DNA of 64,000 nt from Cannabis sativa. Lineage: Eukaryota > Streptophyta > Magnoliopsida > Rosales > Cannabaceae. Each line of letters begins with the position of its first letter. Position 1 is the stretch's first letter. The notes under the pieces are model-generated. The model had not been told where the DNA came from and did not search any database. It was given only the letters and a program-made list of their open reading frames with translations. Location of the stretch: assembly GCF_029168945.1 (NCBI RefSeq), contig NC_083601.1:16024160-16088159 (forward strand). The letters are read 5' to 3'. This document shows positions 9,219-20,112 of the stretch, in pieces. Made by a program: the position numbers and the translations under genes.

Positions 9219-9504
9219 ATATGAAGACTACCTCTACCTCTACCACATCCTCTCATGGTTGCAACTTCTCTACGGTAGCCAAAGACTACAATGGAAGAAT
9301 CATCGAATACGTTCTCGCCAAGATGGAGGAAGAGAGCAACGAGTGCCACGACCACATAACCTTGCTCGCCGTACTCCGAACCCATCGCAAATTAGGGCTC
9401 GCGACAAAGTCATAGCCATAGCACGGTCATGGTCATCATCACCATGTTCATGGTGGTGGGTGTTGTTCTGGTGGTGAACCCAAGAGTGTGGAGGCTAAAT
9501 GGTT
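9219..9504 (+). pseudogene. NAA10: Captured fragment of N-alpha-acetyltransferase 10 (NatA catalytic subunit)
   Basis: Two parts of the plant NAA10 (ARD1) protein can be read. The first runs from YLYHILSW through [25 protein letters not shown] and [14 protein letters not shown], which includes the acetyl-CoA-binding R-x-x-G-x-A type loop (RKLGLA). It is directly followed by the His-rich C-terminal tail (HGHGHHHH, then GGGCCSGG). The roughly 70 residues normally between them are absent. A one-base shift after LQLLY separates the first helix from the rest. In its host role the enzyme acetylates nascent protein N-termini on ribosomes; this fragment cannot do so. It lies inside a MULE, so Pack-MULE-style capture is the simplest explanation. 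A second copy is at 14113-14406. Confidence 0.82.
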
Positions 9505-9553
9505 GGGGGTTGATTGTTTCTGGGATTTGGGAGAAGAAGAAGACGACAAACTG

Positions 9554-10299
9554 TAGGGGTGTGCAGAAAGTCATCTAATCCAATTACAACCGACTGATCC
9601 AATAGAATCAGATATCCAATCATAATTGGATCGAATGTAAATTTTGAAAATCCAATCGGATCAGATCGGTTGTTGGATGGGACATCCCGATACAATGGAT
9701 AACCGACCAAACCGATCTAATTATCATCCAATGGTCATCTAATTATATTTATATATTTTTAAAATACATTTATAATTTTATATATGTAATATATTTTATT
9801 TCAAAATATATATTAATTGATTTAATATACATTTAACACATGAGATTAAAGAAAAAAAACTTTAGATCAAAAATATTAGTTTTTATCTTTCTAAACGCTA
9901 ATAAAATTGTCAATGCATATTGAATAAATTTTATTTTTTAGCAGTTTTATTATGAGATCATGAGAATTAGGTTAGATTAAACTAATGTTTATTATGTATA
10001 TTGGATTATAAAGTTTTAAATTATATTTTTTTTGTATATATTTTCCTTTTTAATGAAATTAACTTAAATGATAGCTAAAATAGATTGAATGGATCCAATC
10101 CAATCCAATGCAATAAAAAACCAGTCAATGCATCCAATGGTTGGAACCAATCCAATCCAATACCTCCATTGGATCGGATCGGATCGGATGACTCAATTCG
10201 ATTGGATTGGATCGGATGGCAAAATTTAATATCCAATAAATAATTGGATTGGATCGGTTAGGTCCAAATCCATTGGATGTGATCCAATGAACACCCCTA
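9554..10299. mobile_element. hAT-like MITE with TAGGGGTGT ends
   Basis: The terminal inverted repeats are TAGGGGTGTGCA and its near complement TGAACACCCCTA. The interior is AT-rich, with many GGATCGGAT and CCAATCCAAT words in both orientations near the ends. No ORF. A clean 8-bp target duplication is not evident. It is present at the same place in both X copies, so it inserted before X was duplicated. Confidence 0.65.
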
Positions 10300-10329
10300 G
10301 GACGAAGAAGACGAAGAAGAAAATAAAGA

Positions 10330-10574
10330 AAATTAAAAAAAAAATTATTTTTAAATAATTTATTTATTTATTTATTTTTTAAAATTAAAATAATAATTTG
10401 GACCAATAATATTTTGACACATGGTAATTTTAAAAAAGTAAACGGCTCAGTTAAAATTAGGACTAACGGACAAATATAAAGCACGACCTTAAAGACTATT
10501 ACTACTATTTTTTGAGGTTGAAGATTTATCTGTATCAAACTGAACTTTTTAAAAACTTTTGCCGCAAATTTTCC
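10330..10574 (+). repeat. Right terminal repeat of the NAA10-carrying MULE
   Basis: From the A/T-rich start through TTTGGACCAATAATATTTTG and GACTAACGGACAAAT to GCCGCAAATTTTCC, it matches the right terminal inverted repeat of the complete MULE at 39007-40409. The corresponding left repeat is not present upstream. Confidence 0.7.
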
Positions 10575-10668
10575 TTAAGAGAATAATGAATAGAAGACAA
10601 TAAAGTCTGAAAATATAAAAAGTGGAAAAGCTAAAGGGTACTATTGAAAGGCATATTTTTATTCTTGA

Positions 10669-11701
10669 GACAGCAGGGTCCTCCTGCAGTGCCTGTTCCA
10701 GAGATACCAGTGGCACCTGCCCCTGTTGTGCAGGCCGAACCAGTTGTGACAAAGAACCGGATGGAACCCTTGTATGAAAGGTTCCGCAAGCAAGCACCTC
10801 CAGTTTTTCTAGGAGGTTCGAAAGTTATGAAAGCCGAGCAATGGCTAACAGTGATTACAATGATCTTGAATTTCATGGGCGTCACGGGAAATGATAGAGT
10901 GGTCTGTGCCACTTTTTAATTTTAAGAAGATGCTTTAGTTTGGTGGGACATGGTGTCCATGATACATGACGTTACTACTATGACATGGGAGAAATTCCAG
11001 GAGCTTTTTAATGCCAAGTATTATAATGAGGCCGTCAGAAGTGCCAAGAGAAAAGAGTTCATTCACTTGACCCAGAAGGAAAACATAAGTGTTACAGAGT
11101 ATACGACCCAGTTTGATCGTTTGGCGAGGTTGGCCTCGGGTATAGTGCCAAGTAATTTCAGCAAAAAGGAAAAGTATCTGAATGGATTGAATGCGAAGAT
11201 TAGACATGATCTAATGATTACTACGGATGACAAAACCACCTATGCTGAAATGGTGGAAAAGGCACTGCGAGCTGAGGGCGCAGTTGGATGCATGGTAGAG
11301 TCTGCTAGGACTCCAGTGGTTGGCGAGGCTCCTACCCCTCCTGCATCAGGCTTTAGCAGGGGAGGTAGTGGTTCGGCCATGGATCAGAAAAGGAAAGCAT
11401 CCACTGCAACAGGTGGCTTAGGTCAGAATAAGAGGTTCCGAGGGAACCAGGGGCGAGGCAGTGGCCAGGGTAGTTCTGAGACTCGATACACTTACCCAGA
11501 GTGCCCAGTTGTAAAAAGCATCATCTAGGGGAGTGTAGAGGGCAAGGGTGCTTTCAGTGTGGTATGTCAGGGCATTACAAGAGGGATTGCCCTCAACTCA
11601 GAACCGAAGCACCGAAGGCTCCAGCGAAACCTACTCCAGCAAGGGTGTTCGCCATTACTCAGGCTGATGCAGAAGCCAGTCCTTCAGTGGTAACAGGTTA
11701 G
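10669..11701 (+). pseudogene. Gag of a Ty3-gypsy (chromovirus-like) fragment
   Basis: The region encodes retrotransposon Gag, the capsid protein that packages element RNA in cytoplasmic particles. Visible parts are a Pro-rich N-terminal segment, the capsid domain (AEQWL; EDALVWWDM; TWEKFQELFNAKYYNE; YLNGL) and a CCHC knuckle (CFQCGMSGHYKRDC). The frame is broken by stops around 10918-10926 and by a shift near 11510 that separates the capsid from the knuckle. The junction with segment X lies right after CTTGA at 10668. No LTR, primer-binding site or start codon precedes it, so the 5' end of the element is missing. Confidence 0.8.
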
Positions 11702-11734
11702 CTCTCGGTCAACAACTCTTTTTTACTCTGTACT

Positions 11735-13935
11735 GTTTGATTCTGGGGCCACCCATTCCTATGTGGCAACCAGAATCTTTAGTAAATTGGATAGACCACA
11801 CGATAGTTACGAATCAGGGTTTGGAACCCTTTTACCTGGCGGAGAGTTAGTTATCTCCAAAAGGTGGTTAAGGTCTATGCCGATCAGGATTGACGATAGG
11901 GAGTTAAGTGCTGACCTAATAGAAATAAACCTAGCAGATTTTGATGTTATACTGGGAATGGATTTCTTGTCCAAATATTCAGCCATTATTGACTGTAAGA
12001 GGAAGATGGTAATCTTCCAACCAGAAGGTGAAGAACCGTTTGTTTTTGTCGGTTTGGTTCAAGGATCTCGGATCCCGGTGATTTTGGCCTTATCAGCTAA
12101 AGAATTGTTGGGTGATGGATGTCTAGGGTATCTGGCCGTGGTATTAGACACCACTCGGCCAGACTCTGTTTGGCCAGATGACATCAAGGTGGTTTGGGAA
12201 TTTCTAGATATTTTTCCTGATGAACTTCCTGGTTTACCACCTCAGCGAGAAATTGATTTTATAATTGATTTGGCACCTGGAGCAGAACCGGTCTCCAAGG
12301 CTCCTTATAAAATGGCTCCAACTGAGCTTAAGGAATTGAAAATTCAGCTATAGGGGTTGCTTGACATAGGGTTTATTCGGCCTAGTGTGTCACCCTGGGG
12401 AGCTCCAGTATTGTTTGTCAAGAAGAAGGATGGGTCTCTGAGAATGTGCATCGACTATCGGGAGTTAAATAAGCTAACAATTAAGAATAAATATCCATTA
12501 CCTAGGATCGATGATCTTTTCGATCAACTTCAGGGGAAGACGGTCTTCTCAAAGATTGATCTCCGATCGGGCTATCATCAGTTGAGAATCTGAGAGGAGG
12601 ACATTCCGAAGACGACTTTCCGTACTAGGTATAGACATTATGAATTTCTGGTTATGTCATTTGGACTAACCAATGCTCCTGCGGCATTCATGGATTTGAT
12701 GAATAGAGTATTCAAGGATTTCCTCGATATCTGTGTAATTGTGTTTATCGACGACATCCTTGTACTCTCAATCAGAGGAGGAGCATGAGTTACATCTTCG
12801 AATGGTTTTGCAACGGCTCCGGGAACACAAGCTTTATGCCAAGTTCAAGAAATGTGAATTTTGGTTATCTCAGATGTCCATTCTAGGGCACATTGTTAGC
12901 AAGGATGGGATCATGGTGGATCCAGGAAAGATAGAATCCGTCAGGGATTGACCTAGACCGAAAACAGTGACAAAAATTAGAAGTTTCTTGGGTCTAGCTG
13001 GTTATTATCGTCGGTTTGTGGAAGGGTTCTCTAAAATCTCAACACCCTTAACCGAGCTTACAAAAAAGAATCAGCATTTTGTATGGTCAGACAAATGTGA
13101 GGCTAGTTTTCAGGAGCTGAAACAGAGGTTGATTACAGCTCCAGTGCTAGCTTTGCCTTCTGATAAAGAAAAGTTCGTGGTTTTCTATGATGCATCTAGG
13201 CAAGGTCTGGGATGCGTGCTGATGCAAGCCGACCGGGTTCTCGCTTATGCCTCTCGTCAGTTGAAAGATTATGAGTAGCGATACCCGAATCATGACCTAG
13301 AATTGTCCGCGGTAGTGTTTGCTTTGAAGATTTGGCGGCATTATCTTTATGGAGAAAGATGTGAACTTTATACCGACCATAAAAGTCTCAAATATTTCTT
13401 TACTCATAAAGATTTGAATATGAGACAGAGCCGTTGGTTGGAGTTAGTAAAGGATTACGATTGTGAAATTCTGTATCACCCTGGGAAGGCCAATGTAATG
13501 GCCAATGCCCTGAGCAGAAAGGGTCCCGGGTAGATAGCTAGTATGGTTCAGATTTCACCTCAGGTAGCAGAGGACATGGTCAGATCTAGCATTGAGTTTG
13601 TTGTAGGCAAGCTTCACAACTTGACGCTGCAATCTGATCTGTTAGAATGAATTAAAGTCGCTTAGATGACTGATCCAGAATTGGTAAAAATCAGAGAGGA
13701 GGTTTCAGCTGGTCAAGCCAGAGATTTTTCAGTATCAGACAGTGGGATGTTATTGTTTAAAACTAGAGTTTGTGTTCCAAATAGTGTGGAACTCAGAAAT
13801 GAAATTCTTGAAGAGGCTCATACTACCTCGTATTCCTTGCATCTCGACACCACCAAGATGTATCAGGATCTTAAACCTTACTTCTGGTGGAACGGTGTGA
13901 AGAAGAATTTGGTAAAATTCGTATCGAGATTCAAC
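11735..13935 (+). pseudogene. Pol of the same gypsy fragment (PR-RT-RH-partial IN)
   Basis: In order: aspartic protease (FDSGATHS; ILGMDFL), reverse transcriptase ([27 protein letters not shown] active site), RNase H ([27 protein letters not shown]), and the start of integrase with the first part of its zinc-binding domain. It stops at FVSRF, just before the Cys pair. Element type by motifs is a chromovirus-like Ty3-gypsy, probably Tekay/Del-like. In-frame stops lie near 12351, 12591, 12949, 13276, 13531, 13648 and 13662. Most replace an expected Gln, Arg or Trp, as deaminated cytosines would. A frame change near 12770 also interrupts RT. No 3' LTR follows; the next recognisable sequence is the second X copy. 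Confidence 0.85.
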
Positions 13936-13974
13936 CATGAAAATTCCCCCATAGAATAAAAATAGTAATACCCA
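13936..13974. other. Junction between gypsy fragment and second X copy
   Basis: Thirty-nine bases of AT-rich sequence without a visible LTR end. The protein match stops within the integrase zinc finger. The breakpoint can only be placed to within a few bases. Confidence 0.4.
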
Positions 13975-14112
13975 TTTAGATATATACCAAACATTCAAAG
14001 GATTCAACTCCGTTATCATTCTTTTTTCCACCCAAACAGATAAACAAAACAAGCCAAATAATTAAACAAAATCGTTTAGTAGCAAATTAAAATAACATTT
14101 TGACTATAAAAG

Positions 14113-14406
14113 AAAAACTCAAATCTGAAGACTACCTCTACCTCTACCACATCCTCTCATGGCTGCAACTCCTCTACGGTAGCCGAAGACTACAATGGAA
14201 GAATCGTCGGATACGTTCTCGCCAAGATGGAGGAAGAGAGCAATGAGTGCCACGACAACATAACCTTGCTCGCCGTACTCCGAACCCATCGCAAATTAGG
14301 GCTCGCGACAAAGTGATAGCCATGGCACGGTCATGGTCATCATCACCATGGTCATGGTGGTGGGTGTTGTTCTGGTGGTGAACCTAAGAGTGTGGAGGCT
14401 AAATGG
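14113..14406 (+). pseudogene. NAA10: Second captured NAA10 fragment
   Basis: Same structure as the fragment at 9219: acetyltransferase core from YLYHILSW to RKLGLATK, directly joined to the His/Gly/Cys-rich tail, with the middle of the domain missing and the same one-base shift. This copy is closer to the usual protein in places ([20 protein letters not shown]). The stop after ATK comes from the join and not from the parental gene. No promoter or transcript evidence is visible. Confidence 0.82.
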
Positions 14407-14456
14407 TTGGGGGTTGATTGTTTTGGGATTTGGGAGAAGAAGAAGACGACGAACTG

Positions 14457-15217
14457 TAGGGGTGTGCAGAAAGTCATCTAATCCAATTACAACCGACCGA
14501 TCCAATGCTAACCGATCCAATAGAATCAGATATCCAATCATAATTGGATCGGATGTAAATTTTGAAAATCCAATCAGATTAGATCGGTTGTTGGATGGGA
14601 CATTCGATCCAATGAATAACCGACCAAACCGATCCAATTATCATCTAATGGTTATCTAATTATATTTATATATTTTTAAAATACATTTATAAATTTATAT
14701 ATTTAATATAGTTTATTTAAAAATATATATTAATTGATTTAATATACATTTAACACATAAGATTAAAGAAAAAAAAACTTTAGATCTAAAATATTAGTTT
14801 TTATCTTTCAAAACGCTAATAAAATTGTCAATGCATATTGAATAAATTTTATTTTTTAGCGGTTTTATTATGAGATCATGAGAATTAGGTTGGATTAAAC
14901 TAATGCTTATTATGTATATTGGATTATAAAGTTTTAAATTATATTTTTCTTATATATATTTTCCTTTTTAATAAAATTAACTTAAATGATAGCTAAAATA
15001 GATTGGATGGATCCAATCCAATCCAATACAATAAAAAACCAGTCAATGCATCCAATAGTTGGAACTGATCCAATCCAATACCTCCATTGGATCAGATCGG
15101 ATCGGATGACTCAATTCGATTGGATTGGATCGGATGGCAAAATTTAATATCCAATAAATAATTGGATTGGATCGGTTGGGTCCAAATCCATTGGATGTGA
15201 TCCAATGAACACCCCTA
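14457..15217. mobile_element. hAT-like MITE, second copy
   Basis: Ends TAGGGGTGTGCA and TGAACACCCCTA, with an interior as in the MITE at 9554. It is slightly longer because of an extra CCGATCCAATGCTAA segment near the left end. It moved with segment X. Confidence 0.65.
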
Positions 15218-15331
15218 CGACGAAGAAGACGAAGAAAAAAAGAAAGAAAAAGAAAAAGAAATTATTTTTAAATAATTTATTTATTTATTTTTATTTTTTA
15301 AAATTAAAATAATAATTTGGACCAATAATAT

Positions 15332-16528
15332 TGTTAGGTTATAATTAGCCTATGTTTCAGGTCTTTAAAGTTAGCATTATCTCGTCTATTGGTGTCTTTT
15401 GGAGCAGTTTTACGCTTGATTTTTATTATTTCAGGTTCCCGGGGTGTTAAAGTTCAAATTCAGTCAAATGGCGAAAAACTGGGACAAACTTGGAAAAAAT
15501 TGGAAAATTCGGCTCCAGGCGCGTCCGTTGTCGCGACCTCCAGAGAGCCAGGTCGCGACCCTTTTTCCTGGTCGCGACTCTGGTCGCGACTTCGAGAATT
15601 GGCAGAAACTCAGTTTTTCGAGTTTTGCCTGTAGTTGCGACCAGCTTAAATGCTAGTCGCGACTTGGTACGGAAATCGCAGATTTGACCTAATTTTGGTT
15701 TTTTCTCAAATTGGAAGCACACTTCTCATCCCTATATAAGGAATACGACACTGAAGGTCAAAGCAAGCAGAAATAGACCTAAATAGTGGATGCAAGTGGA
15801 GAGGAAGCTATCTTGAAGACCCGGAGCGATATCACCTTCTAGTTTCTTTCTTTTTACCCTTAAATTCTTCTTATGTTTGTTTTTGTTTCTGAGTTAATCA
15901 TGGATGTTTTTAGAGTTATGTTGAATTAAATTTCCCAATAAGGGAGGATGATGAATGTTGTTTAAGTTTATGCCTAGTTAATAAATAATTGCCATTCCTT
16001 CATCTTATGTGTGAATGATCACCTTTTACATGTTTAATGATCTCAGTTCGAAATCTGAAAAGTGAGAATTGAGAATGCTAAAATTTGGATAGTCTAGGTT
16101 TTGATGTGAAACGAAAGTATTTACATAGCCTCAGTGACGAATAGATTATTGTTTAATGCTGATTTTGTGTTGATTTAATTAAGAAGTTAATTAGAGAACA
16201 TATTATTTAGAACCTAAAAAATCTGAAAAGAGTTAGGTTAATTTATAATCTGTCATTCACATTGAGATAAGGATAGCAATTATGTATTAACATTGGTAAC
16301 TTATCAACAAGATTCACCTCCCTAATCTCTCATCTTGATTAATCTTCGTTTATTTTCTCTTTAATTCTCTGAGTTATTTACTTTTGAATTGCAAACTTAT
16401 TATTTTACAAAATAGAATCATAAGTATAGTTTAGTAGTACTTAATCCAATTCCCTGTGGTTCGACCTCACTTGCGTGAGATACTACTTGATTGCGTATAC
16501 TTGCGTAATAAACATAAAATTCGTAACA
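15332..16528 (+). mobile_element. Solo LTR (Athila-like family) with 5-bp target duplication
   Basis: It starts TGTTAGGTTATAATTAGCC, ends CGTAACA and is flanked by AATAT on both sides (15327-15331 and 16529-16533). The interrupted sequence is uninterrupted in the first X copy (CCAATAATATTTTGACAC), which proves the boundaries. The 3' part (TTCCCTGTGG, ATTGCGTATACTTGCGTA) matches the LTRs at 25459 and 31739, so it is a sister family. A TATA box lies at 15733-15739. The internal region was lost, normally by LTR-LTR recombination. Confidence 0.93.
15531..15662. promoter_or_regulatory. Cluster of TCGCGA palindromes upstream of the LTR TATA box
   Basis: TCGCGA occurs at 15531, 15563, 15582, 15594 and 15657, several within GTCGCGAC, plus a TTGCGA near 15635. 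The cluster ends about 71 bp upstream of the TATA box (15733, TATATAA) in an otherwise AT-rich LTR. The sister LTRs carry CCGCGG clusters at the corresponding place. Confidence 0.6.
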
Positions 16529-16911
16529 AATATTTTGACACGTGGCAATTTAAAAAAAGTAAACGGCTCAGTTAAAATTAGGACTAACGGACAAATAAAA
16601 AGCACGACTTTGAGGACTATTACCACTATATTTTGAGGTTGGAGATTTATCTGTATCAAACTGAACTTTTTGAAAACTTTTGCCGCAAATTTCCTTTTAG
16701 ATAATAATGAATAGAAGACAATATAAAGTTTGAAAATATAAAAAGTGAAAAAGCTAAAGGGTACTAGTGAAAGGCATGTTTTTACTCTTGATAAAAAAAA
16801 TATAAAATCTCTAACTTGCACTTCAAATTGAAACTTTTTCTTTATATTAGTTGGTGCCACGTGCTACACACGTGCATGTAAAATGTAATGTAGTTTTATT
16901 AGTTATGTAGG

Positions 16912-17542
16912 CATGGCCGGCTTTAACCCTGTCCAAGCTGTGCAATTGCATAGGGCCCAACCTTGCACAGGGCCCAACTAAATAAAAGCTAAAATATTTA
17001 TCATTTTTAAATTTAAATCCTTTTCAGTTTATTTATTTATTTTTTAATTAATGACCCACCTCTTTATACCTAGAATCTCTTCTAATTTAAGGTAGCTTAC
17101 TATTTATTTATTTTTTTCAATCTTTTATATTCCATTCAATATATGTTTGATAGTGGAATATATGTATAGTATTTTTAGTTGTTTCAAAAATTGATTAATA
17201 AATATTTTTTTTTTCATCATATATATTTAAATATTTCTATTCAATTTTAAATCTTTTATTTAAAAAAAAAAAGAAAAGAAAATATCAAAAGAGAAAAAAA
17301 AAATATACACACGATTATATATATGAGTTAATGGCAAGACTTTATTTCTTTTAAAAAAAATTATCAAATATGAATGAAACATTTTTTTTAACTAAAACTT
17401 CTAGAAGTAAATTTTTAAACTTGATCTACCTAAACAAATAAATAAAAAAATTGAACTTAGAATTTAATTATACTATTACTTTTATTCAGGGCCAAATTTT
17501 TAAGATTGGAACAGGGCCTCTAAAATGTTTAAGACGACCCTG
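16912..17542. mobile_element. Non-autonomous hAT element with 8-bp target duplication
   Basis: The ends CATGGCCGGCTTTAA and TTAAGACGACCCTG are imperfect inverted repeats. They are flanked by the perfect 8-bp duplication TATGTAGG (16904-16911 and 17543-17550). The interior has the GGGCCC-rich edges typical of this plant hAT type and no ORF. The duplicated flank at 36878 carries the same site without the element (TCTGTAGG). Confidence 0.88.
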
Positions 17543-17789
17543 TATGTAGGTACCACTTAAATGATAAATCAACTATCTGGTTTAGTTCTTGAGTTACTGA
17601 TGAGAATAGAGATAAGCTGGCTACTATCTCTATCTCTATCTCGGGGTGGTGAATGTGATTTCTTGTCATGAGAAATATATATCTTGGTCTTTCTTGTTAT
17701 GCGTGCCAAAGTAAGACGGGACTTTTTCAATTAATTCTTGACTAGATTAGAAATAAACTATATGATTGGAAGGCTCGCTCTTTTTTGTC
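17543..17789 (+). repeat. Host flank A, left copy
   Basis: About 247 bp repeated in the same orientation at 36878-37126, on the other side of the copia element. It contains a CTATCTCTATCTCT run. No ORF. It ends CTTTTTTGTC directly before an LTR start. Confidence 0.88.
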
Positions 17790-18357
17790 TGTTACGAAGT
17801 GTTGTGAATGTTTTAACAAAATATATAACTGTCTTAGTGTGTGTGAATTGGAAAGAGTCACACATGGGATATGAACCGTCATTTACAAGGGTATAAAGAG
17901 TGCAACTTTGGCATCTGGGTTTGGGCCCCAAGGGGTACCTAGTTTTGTGTGAATGGGTGAGGACACACACACTTGACCCACCACGCGCGCGCCGTCCATC
18001 CGATCCGGGCCGGGCCGGGTTGGGTTGGTTGGTGTGGTATGGTGTGACAATATATTATTTTTTACAGAAAAATTATTTAATAAAATAATTATTTTTTTAT
18101 TAATTTAATTAAGAAACATGTTTAATTATTCAACCCATTTGCCTATATACTGCGATTGAGCTGATACTCCCTTGAAAAGGTTTTTGCGTGGTACAATGTT
18201 AGAGATAGAGTTCAAGACTACGGGTCACTCTAGTACAATCTAAATCGTATTCACTACACAGAGGTTCAAATCGAAAGATACCTTCGTTTATGCTCAATCT
18301 TATTGTTGAATGATACTAGTAGATGTAAATATTTTTTTAAAAATTCAAGTGGGGGAT
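17790..18357 (+). mobile_element. Partial LTR plus 3' internal remnant of a copia element
   Basis: Bases 17790-18165 match the start of the LTR at 18358 (TGTGAATGTTTTAACAAAAT, then the GACACACACACTTGACCC block), with about 100 bp deleted internally and the 3' part missing. From 18166 the sequence matches the 3' untranslated part of the same family (as at 35930-36112), ending in the polypurine tract AAGTGGGGGA. This is therefore the tail of an additional copy joined head to tail with the next one. Confidence 0.8.
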
Positions 18358-19112
18358 TGTTGGAAATGTTGTGAATGTTTTAACAAAATATATAAGTGTC
18401 TTAGTGTGTGTGAGTTGGAAAGAGTCCCACATGGGATATGAACCCTCATTTACAAGGGTACAAAAAGTGCAGCTTTGGCATTTGGGTTTGCGCCCCAAAG
18501 GGTACCCAGTTTTGTGCGAATGGGTGAGGACACACACACTTGACCCACCACACGCGCGCGCGCCGTTTGTCCGGCCGGGCCGGGTTGGGTTGGTGTGGTG
18601 TGACACTATATTATTTTTTACAGAAAAATTATTTAATAAAATACTTATTTTTTTTATTAATTTAATTAAGAAACGTGTTTAATTAAACAGATTACTTAGT
18701 CGTATTAGTTAACGGGACACGTTCAAAACCAACTCACCCCACGTTTCAGAAAACTTTATTCTTCCTGTTATGTTTATTCAATCCATTCGCCTATATAATG
18801 CGATTGAACTGATGGGAAGAAAACATCTCTTTCGTATCAGAAAAATACAGTTTTCATAAAATTAAAAATTCCATCTGCGATATCAACTTTTCTGGGTGTA
18901 TTCGACGGTGCTCTACAGTGCGGTGGGGTTCCGATACAGTGTAACGACTGGGCTGTTTTATGCTGGGGACGACCGACAATTTCTGACTGCTTGCACACTC
19001 CTGGGCAATGCTGCGAACGTCTTAAAGAGAGCGACATAGTCCGCGACTCAACCCAGAATTCTTCATTCGGTAATATCGTTCCTCTTTTATTTTGCTAGCA
19101 GTTTACTCAACA
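18358..19112 (+). repeat. 5' LTR of the copia element
   Basis: TGTTGGAAATG ... TTTACTCAACA. A clear match to 36113-36877 with small differences, for example AACTTTATTC versus AATATTATTC. A recognisable initiator-Met primer-binding site (TGGTATCAGAGC) is not present right after the LTR, where only about 22 bases precede the gag ATG. Confidence 0.9.
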
Positions 19113-19134
19113 ATTTTAAGACGTTCTTTCTCCT

Positions 19135-20112
19135 ATGACTACTACCGATGAATGTTCTGTTTCTACTGCTGACATTAACAAGCCTTTTCGTTTTGAGCGT
19201 TTGCATTTTAAACGTTGGAGACAGAAGATGTTGTTTTTTCTGACCATGAAAAAAGTTGCATTTGTGCTTACTGTTTTGAAACCAGTTGTGTCTGAGACTC
19301 CACCTCTTGCCGAGAAGAAGGATGAAGTTGAGAAGCGCGAATCTCACGTTAAGGAAAGGGACTCCTGGGTAGAGAATGATTTTTTGTGTAAGAATTTTAT
19401 TTTGAATGGTTTGTCTGATGATTTGTATGATTATTATAATTCTGACAAATCTGCCAAGGAGATATGGGAAGCATTACAGAAAAAATATGATACCGAGGAG
19501 GCGGGAACAAAGAAATATGCTGTGAGCCACTACCTGAAGTTTCCAATGACCGATGATAAATCAGTCGAAGCCCAGTCTCACGAGCTTCAGAAAATAGCTC
19601 ACGAAATTCTGTCTGAAGGTATGACTATCGATGAACAATTTCAAGTTGCTGTTATGATTGATAAATTACCCCCTTCGTGGAAAGATTTTAAAAATACTCT
19701 CAGGCATAAAACAAAAGAGTTTTCGTTGGAAAGTCTGATCACTCGTCTTCGAATTGAGGAGGAAGCTCGAAAACAAGACCAAAAGGAAGAGGTGCTTGTT
19801 GTTGGAAACAACAACAACACTAATAAAAGATCCACTGCTGTTCTGAAACCCAATGGGAAAAACTTTAAGAATCAGAATCGCAAAGTGAATCCAAACCGCA
19901 ACAATCAACCTCGGACTAATAACAACAATCAGAATTGGAACCATCAAAGGAACCATAATAACAAGCAGCAAGTACCCCTAATAGAAATGACTCTGGTTTG
20001 TTCATGTGTTACAACTGTAACAAGCCAGGTCATATGGCACGAAAGTGTAAGAACAGGCCTAGTTCTGCTCCGCAGGCTAACCTGGCAGAAGAGCTGCCAT
20101 TTACAACTATGA
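19135..20112 (+). pseudogene. Copia Gag (UBN2/gag-polypeptide type)
   Basis: ATG 22 bases after the LTR. The protein has the copia Gag domain (FRFERLHFKRWRQKM; LFF near 35; KEIWEALQKKYDTEEAG near 115; SLESLITRLRIEEEARK near 200) and a long Asn/Gln-rich tail. A frameshift near 19975 moves the zinc knuckle (CYNCNKPGHMARKC) into the frame of the downstream protease-integrase, so the last part of this ORF (to 20112) is out of frame. In an active element this would form the particle shell. Confidence 0.85.

Larger units (their letters stand above)
9076..10668 (+). repeat. Segment X, left copy: chimeric MULE with host-gene fragment
   Basis: This segment recurs in the same orientation at 13975-16791, apart from a solo LTR inserted in the second copy. 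It holds a captured NAA10 fragment, a TAGGGGTGT-ended MITE and the right terminal repeat of a MULE. The match continues for about 94 bp beyond the MULE end (10575-10668), so the two copies arose by duplication of a larger segment and not by two separate transpositions. The left MULE terminus is missing. The copies differ at scattered positions, so the duplication is not very recent. Confidence 0.75.
13975..16791 (+). repeat. Segment X, right copy (with solo LTR)
   Basis: Direct repeat of 9076-10668. It contains the NAA10 fragment, the MITE, the MULE right terminal repeat (about 15250-15331 and 16529-16694) and the same 3' flank up to CTTGA at 16791. A 1197-bp solo LTR splits the MULE terminal repeat. 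After 16791 the sequence continues with an A-run where the left copy passes into gypsy. Confidence 0.75.

Noticed and set aside
9219..9504. Functional NAA10 gene
   Set aside because: The middle of the acetyltransferase domain and the N-terminus are missing, the frame is shifted, and the piece sits inside a MULE in two copies.
15389..15687. Overlapping ORFs in the solo LTR
   Set aside because: They arise from the GC-richer TCGCGA cluster; several frames are open by composition and no domain is seen.
17758..17970. Minus-strand ORF repeated at 18337 and 36100
   Set aside because: It lies wholly inside the copia LTR and recurs only because the LTR does. There is no domain.
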